Shown piece after piece: positions 43,257 to 52,800 of a stretch of DNA of 64,000 nt. Position 1 is the first letter of the stretch; every line of letters starts with the position of its first letter. This DNA is from Sporomusaceae bacterium FL31 (GTDB lineage Bacteria; Bacillota; Negativicutes; DSM-1736; Dendrosporobacteraceae). A program made the translations under genes and the position numbers. Under the pieces are notes generated by a model that saw only the letters and a program-made list of their open reading frames with translations, searched no databases and was not told where the DNA came from. The DNA lies in the NCBI GenBank assembly GCA_003990955.1, contig BIFV01000007.1, positions 196,866 through 260,865 of the forward strand, in the 5' to 3' direction.

Positions 43257-44769
43257 AACAATCATGTTGCAAGGAACGAGTTCTCATGTTGGCAAAAGTA
43301 TTTTAACCACAGCCTTATGTCGCATTTTCTTGCAAGATGGACACAAAGTGGTGCCTTTTAAAGCTCAGAATATGGCATTAAATTCTTATGTAACAAAAAC
43401 TGGCGGCGAAATGGGGCGTGCTCAAGTCGCACAAGCTGAAGCCGCTGGTCTTGACCCAATGGTCGAGATGAATCCAGTGTTACTTAAACCTACTGGAAAC
43501 TCATGCTCACAAGTTATTTTAATGGGCAAACCAGTTGGAAATATGTCAGCTAAACAGTATCATACCGAATACAGTTTGCAGGCGTTAGGAGTAGTAACAG
43601 AATGTTTGCAGAAACTTTCAGAGAATTTTGATACTATTGTTATAGAAGGTGCTGGGAGTCCGGCTGAAGTAAATTTAAAAGCTAACGACATCGTCAATAT
43701 GAGAATCGCTAAATTATTACAGGCTCCTGTGTTATTGATTGCCGATATTGATCGTGGAGGAGCACTGGCTTCTGTTGTTGGTACTTTAGAACTACTTGAA
43801 CCGGACGAACGCGAATTAGTCAAAGGTATTATCATTAATAAGTTCCGCGGTGACATCAATTTATTAAAACCTGCGCTTGATTTTCTAGAAGCAAAAACAG
43901 GAAAGCCAGTAGTAGGGGTAATTCCTCATTTAGACAATCTAGGGATTGATGATGAAGATTCCGTATCACTTGATGAGAAACCGGTAACAACACAGCTAAC
44001 CGATATTGAAATCGTGGTACTCCGAACTCCGAAAATATCTAACTTTACTGACTTTGACTCCTTAGCCAATGAGCCTGATGTGACTGTACGGTATGTTCGC
44101 AAAGGCGAATCAATTGGCAATCCTGATTTAATTATTCTGCCAGGCAGTAAAAACACTACTGAAGACTTGCTATATTTGAGAAACAATGGCTATGAAACGC
44201 AAATTCATGCTTTGGCGAATGCAGGAACACCCATTATTGGCATTTGCGGCGGCTACCAAATGCTCGGAAAAGAAATTTCAGATCCTGAGCATACTGAGTC
44301 AGATTTAGACAGAATTACTGGCCTTGGATTATTAGATACCAAAACTACATTTATTGCCAATAAAATGACTCATCAGGTTACTTTATCGACCTATGGAACA
44401 GGATTTTTAGGGTTAAATTTTGCTGCCGACCATATGACTGGGTATGAGATTCATATGGGACGTACTGAATTTCTAACTCCTGTACAGCATGCTTTTACTA
44501 TCAACAGCCGGTCTGAGCAAGCTATGCAATACGATGATGGTGTTATCAGTGATGACGGCTTGGTAATGGGCACTTATATTCATGGTATATTCGATAATGA
44601 TGCTTATCGTCGGGCAATTTTGGACGCACTTAGAGTTAAAAAGGGCCTAACACCAATCGGCACAACATTAAATAGTTATAGCCGTAAACAAGCCAGCTAT
44701 GACAGACTTGCCTCTGTAGTTAGACAAAGCTTGAATATGGATCTTGTAAATAAATTAATGGGTAATTGA
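43249..44769 (+). CDS. cobQ: Cobyric acid synthase CobQ/CbiP
   Basis: 506 residues. It performs four amidations on the corrin ring. MLQGTSSHVGKSILTTALCRIF is the DTBS-like ATPase loop; PFKAQNMALNSYVT and GAGSPAEVNLKANDIVNM are conserved; the C-terminal amidotransferase has GICGGYQMLGKEI with the nucleophilic Cys and the late YIHGIFDN His. One base separates it from cbiB. Confidence 0.95.
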   Translation: MAKTIMLQGTSSHVGKSILTTALCRIFLQDGHKVVPFKAQNMALNSYVTKTGGEMGRAQVAQAEAAGLDPMVEMNPVLLKPTGNSCSQVILMGKPVGNMSAKQYHTEYSLQALGVVTECLQKLSENFDTIVIEGAGSPAEVNLKANDIVNMRIAKLLQAPVLLIADIDRGGALASVVGTLELLEPDERELVKGIIINKFRGDINLLKPALDFLEAKTGKPVVGVIPHLDNLGIDDEDSVSLDEKPVTTQLTDIEIVVLRTPKISNFTDFDSLANEPDVTVRYVRKGESIGNPDLIILPGSKNTTEDLLYLRNNGYETQIHALANAGTPIIGICGGYQMLGKEISDPEHTESDLDRITGLGLLDTKTTFIANKMTHQVTLSTYGTGFLGLNFAADHMTGYEIHMGRTEFLTPVQHAFTINSRSEQAMQYDDGVISDDGLVMGTYIHGIFDNDAYRRAILDALRVKKGLTPIGTTLNSYSRKQASYDRLASVVRQSLNMDLVNKLMGN

Positions 44770-44770
44770 T

Positions 44771-45727
44771 ATGGAAAAATACGTGCCTGTAATGGCCGTT
44801 TTGGTTGACGGTCTTGTCGGCGATCCGCGTAGCAAATTGCACCCGGTTGTACTCATTGGCAATTTAATTTCATTTTTAGAAAGTTACCTATTAAATCCAA
44901 AGCATTCTCGTAAATGCCAAAAATGGTTAGGCTGTATACTGGTTATCCTTGTACTTTTTTCGACTTATATCACCACTACAGTCGTGATGGCGGTTTTGGC
45001 AGCTATGAATCCAATCACAGTATGGGTTGGTGGAGCCTTACTATTAAGCTTCACGATTTCACCCCGCAGCTTAGCTGCTGCCGGACAGGAAATCAAACAG
45101 TATCTATTGCAACAAAATCTTGAGCAGGCACGCTATAAGGTTGGCTGGATTGTCGGACGTGATACAAAAAATCTTGATGTCAGCGAAGTGACTCGTGCAA
45201 CAGTTGAAACGATTGCTGAAAATATTGTTGATGGAATTATTTCACCATTATTTTATTTTGCCCTTGGTGGTTTACCCCTGGCTTTTCTATATCGTGCAGT
45301 CAATACAATGGACTCAATGATTGGCTACAAGAGTGATAAATATATTGCGTTCGGCATGGTAGCAGCAAGAACGGACGATATTTTCAACTTTATTCCTGCC
45401 AGAATAACGGCTGCATTAATTATAATTGCCGCTCTAATATTACGGTTTGATTCAAACAATGCATTTCGTTCTATTAAACGAGATGCCCACAAGCATCCTA
45501 GCCCAAATAGCGGTTATTCAGAAGCTGGAGTCGCAGGTGCCTTAGGTGTAAGGCTTGGTGGAACAAACTACTATGGCGGCGTAAAATCCTTTCGCTCCTA
45601 TATGGGCGAAGAACGCGAAAAACTAGCTCCGGTTCATATACAACAAACTATATCCATCATGTATTTGGTTACTGGCTTGTTTGTTTTTTTCATTACATTA
45701 TTTATTGCAATGGCAACTCCGCATTAA
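44771..45727 (+). CDS. cbiB: Adenosylcobinamide-phosphate synthase CbiB
   Basis: 318 residues with about five membrane helices. It joins the aminopropanol-phosphate arm to cobyric acid. DGLVGDPRSKLHPVVLIGNLI at the N-terminus and VNTMDSMIGYKSDKYIAFG are family signatures; SPNSGYSEAGVAGALGVRLGG follows. The gap to cobS is 93 bases and contains a hairpin. Confidence 0.93.
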   Translation: MEKYVPVMAVLVDGLVGDPRSKLHPVVLIGNLISFLESYLLNPKHSRKCQKWLGCILVILVLFSTYITTTVVMAVLAAMNPITVWVGGALLLSFTISPRSLAAAGQEIKQYLLQQNLEQARYKVGWIVGRDTKNLDVSEVTRATVETIAENIVDGIISPLFYFALGGLPLAFLYRAVNTMDSMIGYKSDKYIAFGMVAARTDDIFNFIPARITAALIIIAALILRFDSNNAFRSIKRDAHKHPSPNSGYSEAGVAGALGVRLGGTNYYGGVKSFRSYMGEEREKLAPVHIQQTISIMYLVTGLFVFFITLFIAMATPH

Positions 45728-45734
45728 AACGCAG

Positions 45735-45795
45735 TAGCTTATGAAGTTAAAGTAATTGACGGATGAACAAAACAGTTTGTTGTAAGCTAATTTTT
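45735..45795 (+). promoter_or_regulatory. Nested hairpin between cbiB and cobS
   Basis: TAGCTTA (45735-45741) pairs with TAAGCTA (45783-45789) and encloses a smaller AACAAA/TTTGTT hairpin (45766-45781); ATTTTTATC follows. It might reduce transcription of the distal genes. It is the only long gap within the operon apart from the end region. Confidence 0.4.
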
Positions 45796-45820
45796 ATCTT
45801 GGAGGATGTCAGAAAACATA

Positions 45821-46567
45821 ATGCAAGATTTTATTACTGGATTGCAATTTTTAACCCGTATTCGTATCATAAATCAAACAGAATGGTTACCGGAAAAATT
45901 TGGGCGCAGTGTAAAATACTTTCCGCTTGTGGGTGCTGTGCTGGGTATAGTGCTGGCATTCATTGCCCATCTTTTACAAAGTTTGCTGCCCTCTGCAGGC
46001 ATTTATGTGCCTCCTCACGTAATAGCAGCACTCATGTTAGCTTTAACCATCATCTTATCGGGTGGTTTACAATGTGATGGTTTTATGGACACCATGGATG
46101 GAATATTTTCCGGCCGATCGCGAGAACGTATGTTAGAAATAATGAAAGATAGCAGGGTTGGCGCTAATGGTGTCATGTCATTTTGTCTGCTTTTATTCAT
46201 AAAATGGTCTTTGTTCTTAGATATATCTCCCACTAATTTGCCAATTGCACTTTTTGTAATGCCAATATTAGGACGCTTTGCTATGGTAGTCGGCATTACT
46301 CTATTTCCTTACGCCCGCCCCGAGGGAATTGGCAAGGCATTTGCAGCCTTTGCTGGCAAAAAGTCATTATTGATTGCTTTTGCCTTTACGCTGCTTTTAT
46401 TGCTGCCGTCTTCTGATAAAGCTGCCATATGTATCACGGTGACCCTATTGGCTGCATATGGAATAGGAAAGTATGTCACCAGATTATTAGGGGGATTAAC
46501 AGGAGACATCTATGGAGCACTCACTGAAATTATAGAAATTTTGGTTTTGCTTGTTTTTTTATTTTGA
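45821..46567 (+). CDS. cobS: Adenosylcobinamide-GDP ribazoletransferase (cobalamin synthase) CobS
   Basis: 248 residues from the ATG at 45821, giving the usual start MQDFITGLQFLTRIRI. A ggagg motif ends at 45805, directly against a possible ATG at 45806 and 15 bases before 45821, so the start is uncertain. CobS joins alpha-ribazole to adenosylcobinamide-GDP in the membrane. GGLQCDGFMDTMDGIFSGRSRERMLEIMKDSRVGANG carries the metal-binding Asp residues. About six membrane segments. Confidence 0.92.
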   Translation: MQDFITGLQFLTRIRIINQTEWLPEKFGRSVKYFPLVGAVLGIVLAFIAHLLQSLLPSAGIYVPPHVIAALMLALTIILSGGLQCDGFMDTMDGIFSGRSRERMLEIMKDSRVGANGVMSFCLLLFIKWSLFLDISPTNLPIALFVMPILGRFAMVVGITLFPYARPEGIGKAFAAFAGKKSLLIAFAFTLLLLLPSSDKAAICITVTLLAAYGIGKYVTRLLGGLTGDIYGALTEIIEILVLLVFLF

Positions 46568-46595
46568 AAAATCCTCTTAATTTGGAGATATAGAT

Positions 46596-47489
46596 ATGTT
46601 TGCATGTGTAAAAGCACCTGGTTCTTGTGGTGAACTCGTTCAAGGGACATTAGGCGGAAAGAATTTTCTGGTAACATGTCCGATCAATTTATATTCAATC
46701 GCAACGGTAAAAATCAGCAGCGGTCCAAGTTTTATTTGTGCTGGCGATAAGGTCAAAGAAGCAATCAAAAAAGCAATGAACTATTTAGATATTGAACCCA
46801 CATTTAACCTCACTGTTCAATCAGATTTACCACAAGGAAAAGGAATGGCATCCAGCAGCGCTGATATTAGTGCTGCTTGTCAAGCACTGGCACTTAGTGC
46901 AGGCAAATCTTTAACCCCTGACGAGATTGCCAATATTGCTATTTCGATTGAACCAACTGATGGAATTTTTTTCCCAGGTATTGTAATGATTGATCATATC
47001 GCTGGGAAAGATAGACTTTTATTAGGTAGCCCACCACCAATAACGATTGCAGTTTTCGATGTTGGCGGTGAAGTAGATACGTTGTATTTTAATCAGCGTA
47101 TTGATCTTAAGCGCTTGAACGATGAAAAAGAGTCAAAAGTTCAACAGGCTTTACATTTTGTAAAACAAGGTATTTTAGCTGGTGATGCTGAACTAATTGG
47201 ACGTGGCGCAACATTGAGTGCGATAGCAAATCAGGCCATTTTATATAAGCCGTGCTTAGAAACAGTCATTAATCTTGCCAAGCAGCATGGTGCTATTGGT
47301 GTAAATGCCGCACACAGTGGAACAGTACTTGGCATTTTATTTCGTTCAGATCAGCTTGATGATTATGATGACTGTATTCAAGCAGTCCAGAACTCCTGTC
47401 CTGAAATTAGCTTTATAAAAACCGTTCAGCTAATTTCAGGAGGACTAAGAATAGTAGGTGAAAGTGATGAACAACCTCAGTTCTTTTGA
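46596..47489 (+). CDS. GHMP kinase, probable L-threonine kinase (PduX-like)
   Basis: 297 residues. The GHMP ATP loop LPQGKGMASSSADISAACQALALSAG is at about 76-101; the N-terminal KAPGSCGELVQGTLGGKNFLVTCPI is typical of PduX-like kinases. They make L-threonine phosphate, the substrate of CobD. The next gene is cobD and overlaps its end, which strongly supports this role. ATP use and threonine specificity are inferred from family and context. Confidence 0.85.
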   Translation: MFACVKAPGSCGELVQGTLGGKNFLVTCPINLYSIATVKISSGPSFICAGDKVKEAIKKAMNYLDIEPTFNLTVQSDLPQGKGMASSSADISAACQALALSAGKSLTPDEIANIAISIEPTDGIFFPGIVMIDHIAGKDRLLLGSPPPITIAVFDVGGEVDTLYFNQRIDLKRLNDEKESKVQQALHFVKQGILAGDAELIGRGATLSAIANQAILYKPCLETVINLAKQHGAIGVNAAHSGTVLGILFRSDQLDDYDDCIQAVQNSCPEISFIKTVQLISGGLRIVGESDEQPQFF

Positions 47490-48561
47490 ACATGGCGGCA
47501 ATATCTATAAGGCAATACGCCAAAGCGGATTACCAAACAAGCAGTTTTTAGATTACAGTGCTAATATTAATCCTTTAGGGCTTGCAGCAAGTGTTCGGAA
47601 AAGTATTGCTGAATCTTTAGATGATATTGTTCATTATCCCGATGTAGAGGCACATGATTTAAAGACTGCGATTGCAGAATATTACCAGGTCAATTACCCT
47701 ACTATTACTGTGGGCAATGGTGCTGTCGAATTATTATATATTCTTTGTCATATCAGAAAACCTAGACGTGTATTGGTTTTAGCGCCATCATTTAGTGAAT
47801 ATGAACGAGCAGCACGCGCATCTGATGCTATTGTTGAATACTATTATTTAGATGAAGAAAAAAATTTCTCATTGAATATCACTGAGGTCATTTCCCGCTT
47901 GAGCACAGTGGATATCATTTTTATTGGTAATCCTAATAACCCAACAGGCAATTTGGTAACAAATACTGAATTAGAAGTGCTGATCCAGGCTGCTGAAAAT
48001 TACAATTGTATGGTAGTTGTCGATGAATCCTTTATCGATTTCTTACCAAATGACAGTCATTACACTTGTCGCAATCTGTTAGCAAAGTATCAAAATTTAG
48101 TCATCCTTCATTCTTTAACAAAGTTCTATGCAATACCTGGATTACGTTTGGGTTTTGCTTTAACGTCACCAGGCCTGACCCAGTTGTTGCATTTGGCAAA
48201 AGATCCCTGGAATGTTAATACCCTGGCTCAACTTGCAGGAATCGCCGCGCTTAAAAGTTCTGATTATCAGGCAAACACAAAAGAAATAATCCAAACCGCC
48301 AAGTCAGAATTCTTTAATCAGCTACGCGAAGTTCACAATATAAAATGTTATCAGCCTGCAGTTAATTTTATCCTGCTCAATCTTGCCCAAACCGGCCTTA
48401 CAGCAAATGAACTTAAACTACGTTTATTTGGAAAAAATATTCTAGTACGAGATTGTAGTAACTACCCAGGTTTATCGCCATTTTTCATTCGTTTGGCAAT
48501 TAAGCTTCCAGAGCAAAACAGCATACTGCTTCAAGCTTTAAAACAGTCAATAAAAAGGTGA
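47467..48561 (+). CDS. cobD: L-threonine-O-3-phosphate decarboxylase CobD
   Basis: 364 residues from the ATG at 47467, with aggtg 6 bases upstream; a GTG at 47458 is an alternative. A fold-type I PLP enzyme close to HisC. FEHGGNIYKAIRQ and LDYSANINPLGL are CobD marks; the PLP lysine is in HSLTKFYAIPGLRLGF and a late Arg in FFIRLAIK binds phosphate. It makes (R)-1-aminopropan-2-ol phosphate for CbiB. Confidence 0.92.
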   Translation: MNNLSSFEHGGNIYKAIRQSGLPNKQFLDYSANINPLGLAASVRKSIAESLDDIVHYPDVEAHDLKTAIAEYYQVNYPTITVGNGAVELLYILCHIRKPRRVLVLAPSFSEYERAARASDAIVEYYYLDEEKNFSLNITEVISRLSTVDIIFIGNPNNPTGNLVTNTELEVLIQAAENYNCMVVVDESFIDFLPNDSHYTCRNLLAKYQNLVILHSLTKFYAIPGLRLGFALTSPGLTQLLHLAKDPWNVNTLAQLAGIAALKSSDYQANTKEIIQTAKSEFFNQLREVHNIKCYQPAVNFILLNLAQTGLTANELKLRLFGKNILVRDCSNYPGLSPFFIRLAIKLPEQNSILLQALKQSIKR

Positions 48562-48570
48562 TGATTTTTT

Positions 48571-49179
48571 GTGACAAAGGTTATTTTAGTTAGACATGGT
48601 CAAACATTTTGGAATTTAGAATTAAAATATCAAGGCCACTCTGATATTGCCTTGACTGATTTAGGAATTAGTCAGGCGAAACAGGTTGCTGAGCGTTTAG
48701 CTACTGAGAACATCTCAGCTGTCTATGCAAGTGATTTATCTAGAGCATATCATACGGCGGAATTTATTGCGCATAAGCATAAATTAACGGTCATTGCTAT
48801 GCCTGAATTTAGAGAGATTTCCTTTGGGGAATGGGAAGGACTTAATTATAGTAAAATTAATGATCAATGGCCTGAAGTGATGAACAAACTTTTTACTCAT
48901 CCTGATGAAATCAGAATTCCTGGCGGAGAAACTTTTCGCGAACTAAAAGAACGTTCACAATCAGCAATCGAAAGATTAATTGCCCAACATGAAGATGACA
49001 CCATTGTGGTTGTTTCACATGGCGGAACCATAAGAACACTACTTTGTGCTGCTCTTGATATCCATTTAAATCGAGTTTGGAACATAAAACAAGATAATAC
49101 AGCGGTTAATATTGTTGAATATTATCCAGATCGAACGATGGTCGCACTAGTGAATGACACTCATCATCTTAACTCATAA
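48571..49179 (+). CDS. cobC: Alpha-ribazole phosphatase-like histidine phosphatase CobC
   Basis: 202 residues, GTG start. The histidine-phosphatase motif VILVRHGQTFWN is at the N-terminus; EISFGEWEGLNYSKI and VVSHGGTIRTLLCAALDI complete the active site. The position at the end of a cobalamin operon supports dephosphorylation of alpha-ribazole phosphate; other phosphoglycerate-mutase-like substrates cannot be excluded. A strong terminator follows. Confidence 0.88.
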   Translation: MTKVILVRHGQTFWNLELKYQGHSDIALTDLGISQAKQVAERLATENISAVYASDLSRAYHTAEFIAHKHKLTVIAMPEFREISFGEWEGLNYSKINDQWPEVMNKLFTHPDEIRIPGGETFRELKERSQSAIERLIAQHEDDTIVVVSHGGTIRTLLCAALDIHLNRVWNIKQDNTAVNIVEYYPDRTMVALVNDTHHLNS

Positions 49180-49274
49180 ATTTAGCTTAAACTAAAGATG
49201 TTTTCGGGCTGACACTTGTAACCTATCTTATTAAAGATAAAATTCAGGCAATACTGTAGGTTTGCTATTAGCAC

Positions 49275-49309
49275 AAAAGACTCTTATCGTTAAGCAATAA
49301 GAGTCTTTT
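49275..49309. terminator. Bidirectional terminator between cobC and the ArsC/Spx-like gene
   Basis: AAAAGACTCTTAT (49275-49287) and ATAAGAGTCTTTT (49297-49309) form a perfect 13-bp stem with a 9-base loop. The A/T ends serve convergent transcripts on both strands. Confidence 0.92.
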
Positions 49310-49330
49310 CATTTTGAGATTTCAGCAAAA

Positions 49331-49672
49331 CTACTTATCGTTTTGCCACGCTTGCCATATCGATGGCTGATAGCCAACCGTTGCTTTTTGCCTATTCCGG
49401 ACGATGGGTGTTTTAAATAGAAGCGGCTCAGCTAATAGCTCTTCTTCAAGGCTATGGATGATATATTTTAGATTCTTTTGTTGATAAGCTTTGCTATTTG
49501 TATCAATAAGGTTATCAAGCCCAATTGCAGTCTTGACGCTATTTAATTCCCCTTTACTAAGGCCTTTTATCGCTAAATCTATAAATTGAAAGGTAATTCT
49601 TCTTTCTTTAAAATACCTTTCAGCCTTTTTCGTTTCTTGACATTTTTTTGTACCAAAGATTTGTATGTTCAT
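49331..49672 (-). CDS. ArsC/Spx/YffB-family protein
   Basis: 113 residues of the thioredoxin-like ArsC fold. The N-terminus MNIQIFGTKKCQETKKAERYF has a single Cys (CQET) where Spx often has CxxC; the late PLLFKTPIVRNRQKATVGYQP matches the ArsC/Spx Arg and Pro pattern. It lacks the full set of arsenate-reductase cysteines, so it is either a glutaredoxin-type reductase or a regulator that binds RNA polymerase. Divergent from polC across a 189-base region. The ribosome site aggagg is a few bases before its ATG. Confidence 0.8.
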   Translation of the reverse strand: MNIQIFGTKKCQETKKAERYFKERRITFQFIDLAIKGLSKGELNSVKTAIGLDNLIDTNSKAYQQKNLKYIIHSLEEELLAEPLLFKTPIVRNRQKATVGYQPSIWQAWQNDK

Positions 49673-49861
49673 ATTTCCTCCTGAAGCTACTGGATCTTTT
49701 ACTATCGGAATCTATAGCTTTTAAAATAAACCATTTTGACACAAAAAGCAATGATAGTCGATGATTTTATCCTTTAATCAATTATTTTACCAAGTGACTA
49801 CCTAATTTGTTCTATGGTAAAATAAAGTCATTGTATTATCAAAAAGAAAGAGGCTTCTGGA
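49673..49861. promoter_or_regulatory. Divergent control region with an 11-bp inverted repeat over the polC -10
   Basis: TTATTTTACCA (49782-49792) and TGGTAAAATAA (49815-49825) form a perfect 11-bp inverted repeat, 22 bases apart. The right arm contains the TAAAAT hexamer (49818-49823) of a probable polC promoter, with GTGACT (49794-49799) as -35 and an 18-base spacer. It would be a good operator or an RNA hairpin. Confidence 0.5.
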
Positions 49862-52800
49862 ATGCATAGTTTCTGTATTGTTCCAAATAACTGCGAAAAC
49901 TTTTGGCTTTTTGTATCTAGCTTGCCAATTAAAGAAGCAGATAAAGCAATTTTAAAGCAATGTAAAATTGCCAAAGTCCAAGTTGATACAAAAAAAAATT
50001 GTTGGGAAGTATTTTTAGATACCCCAAAAAGCTTACCAGATCATATATTATCTTTAGCAGCTCAGCAGCTTTGCAAAAATTGTGGCATTAAAGAAGTGCA
50101 CTTTATACCGAAAATAAAGATTCTTAACACCTATCTTGAAACTGAATGGCTGGATTTTGTTCAACATGTTGCAAAAGATAATCCAACTGTAAAGCACCTG
50201 TTAATCAATGCAAAACGAAGTTTTGATGGAAAAAAATTGATCATTGAAACTTCGGGAGAATTGTCTGCGGAAATTATTGAATCACATGGAACTATTAAAG
50301 GAATTAAGAGTTTCATTTTAAAAGAATTTAATCAACTATGTGAAGTGGAATGCATAACCGTAATCGACCATGTAGGCCCAGATCTTGATGACGATATTCT
50401 GACACCAGAGTATCTGGAAGCCCTGAATGATACAGGCAAATCTACAAAATCACAGGAAGTCAACAGTAGTCCAATTGTCTTTGGTCGCAATATCAAAGAC
50501 ACCCCACAGGTGATTAGTGCTATACAGGATGAGGCGCGCAATATCGTTGTGGAAGGAAAGATTGTAAATGTTGATACACGCGAACTTCGTTCCGGGCGCT
50601 TCTTACTAACATTTGATATAGCCGATTCTTCTGATGGGTTAAGTGCAAAGGTTTTTTTTGATGATAAAGATAAATTCGATAAAGCTGTTGGATCAGTTAC
50701 AAAGGGAATGTTTGCTAAAGTAAAAGGAACAGTCCAATTTGACAAATATGCTAACGAATTAGTTATGTTTGCTGATAGTATGTGTCGTCTTGCTGTTTCC
50801 GAACGACAGGACAATGCTCCTGTAAAACGAGTCGAATTGCATGCCCACACCCATATGAGCAATATGGATGCAGTTGTATCTGTTAAACGACTGATTAATA
50901 CAGCTGCCAAATGGGGACATTCTGCAATAGCAATCACCGACCATGGCGTTGTACAAGCTTTCCCCGAGGCTTGCGAGGTTGCAGCTAAGGCAAAAATTAA
51001 AGTCATCTATGGCATGGAAGGCTATCTTTTCAAAACAGAAATTAATCAAGCCAATCATATTGTTATATTAGCGCAAAATACTATCGGCTTGCGCAATTTA
51101 TACCGCTTGGTATCTTTAGCGCATTTGAAATATCTGCACCGGACTCCCCGTATCCCTAAAGCCGTACTGGCTGAACATCGTGAAGGGTTAATCCTAGGTT
51201 CAGCATGCGAAGCAGGTGAATTGATCCAAGCAATTGTCAATGGAGCATCGGAAGAGGAATTAGTTGAAATAGCAAACTTTTATGACTACTTAGAAATACA
51301 GCCGATTGCAAATAATGCCTTTTTAGTTCGGGAAGGGCGTGTTCGCAATGATGATGAACTACGGCAGATTAATCTTAAAGTGTGCGAGCTGGGTGCAAAA
51401 TTAAACAAACCAGTCGTTGCTACAGGTGATGTTCATTTTCTTAACCCCGAGGACGAAGTTTTTCGCCGGATTTTAATGGCAGGTAAAGGATTTTCTGATG
51501 CTGATAACCAGCCGCCGCTCTATTTCCGTACCACTGATGAAATGTTGCAGGAATTTAGCTATCTTGGTAAAGATAAAGCATATGAAGCAGTCGTAGAAAA
51601 TCCTCAACGAATAGCCGATATGGTTGAGCGATTCAAACCTATTCCTGATGAGTTATATTCACCGCAAATACCGGGTGCCGAGGAACAAATTCGTTCCATG
51701 TCCTATCAGCAAGCCGAATCCTTATATGGCACGCCTTTACCCGAAGTGGTAGTTTCACGATTAAATTATGAATTAAATGCCATTATTAACAATGGGTTTG
51801 CAGTCTTGTATCTGATTGCTCATAAATTGGTTAAAAAATCGCTTGATGATGGATATTTAGTAGGCTCAAGGGGTTCTGTTGGTTCATCTTTTGTTGCAAC
51901 AATGACAAATATTACCGAAGTAAATCCGTTGCCACCACACTGGATCTGTCCAAACTGTAAGTTTAGCGAATTTATTACCGATGGCAGCTATGGTGGGGGT
52001 TTTGATCTGCTAGACAAAAACTGTCCGCACTGTTCTACTTTATTGAAAAAAGATGGACATGATATACCCTTTGCCGTATTCATGGGCTTTCATGGTGATA
52101 AAGTTCCTGATATTGATTTGAATTTTTCTGGTGACTACCAACCGGTTGCCCACAAATATACCGAGGAATTGTTTGGTAAGGATAATGTTTTTCGAGCCGG
52201 TACAATTGCTACTATAGCCGACAAAACCGCTTTTGGATATGTAAAGAACTATTATACAGAAAAGGGATTACCTGTTCGCAATGCTTACATAAATAATGTT
52301 GTCGAGGGTTGTACAGGAGTTAAACGAACTACTGGCCAGCATCCTGGTGGAATCATGGTTGTTCCTAGAGACATGGATGTCCATCATTTTACACCAATTC
52401 AACGTCCTGCCGATGATAAAAATTCATCAACTATTACAACTCACTTCGATTATCATTCAATTAGCAGCCGTTTGGTTAAGCTAGACATACTCGGCCATGA
52501 CGATCCGACCGTCATTAAAATGCTGGAAGATTTAACTGGGCGAGATCCCAAAACCATTCCCTTTGACGATGCACAAACTATGAGTCTGTTTTCTTCGACC
52601 CAGGCACTTAATCTTACGCCCAGTCAATTAGGTAGTACTGTCGGCACTTTTGGTATACCTGAGTTTGGCACCAAATTCGTTCGTCAGATGCTGGAGGATA
52701 CCAAGCCGAAAACCTTCAGTGAACTAGTACGAATAAGCGGCTTTTCTCATGGAACTGACGTATGGTTGAATAACGCTCAAGATTTAATTAAAGCAGGTAT

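Noticed and set aside
45763..46077. 104-residue frame overlapping cobS
   Set aside because: Overlaps the conserved start of cobS in another frame and lacks a ribosome site.
50332..51006. 224-residue minus-strand frame inside polC
   Set aside because: Antisense shadow of conserved PolC domains; no ribosome site or recognisable motif.
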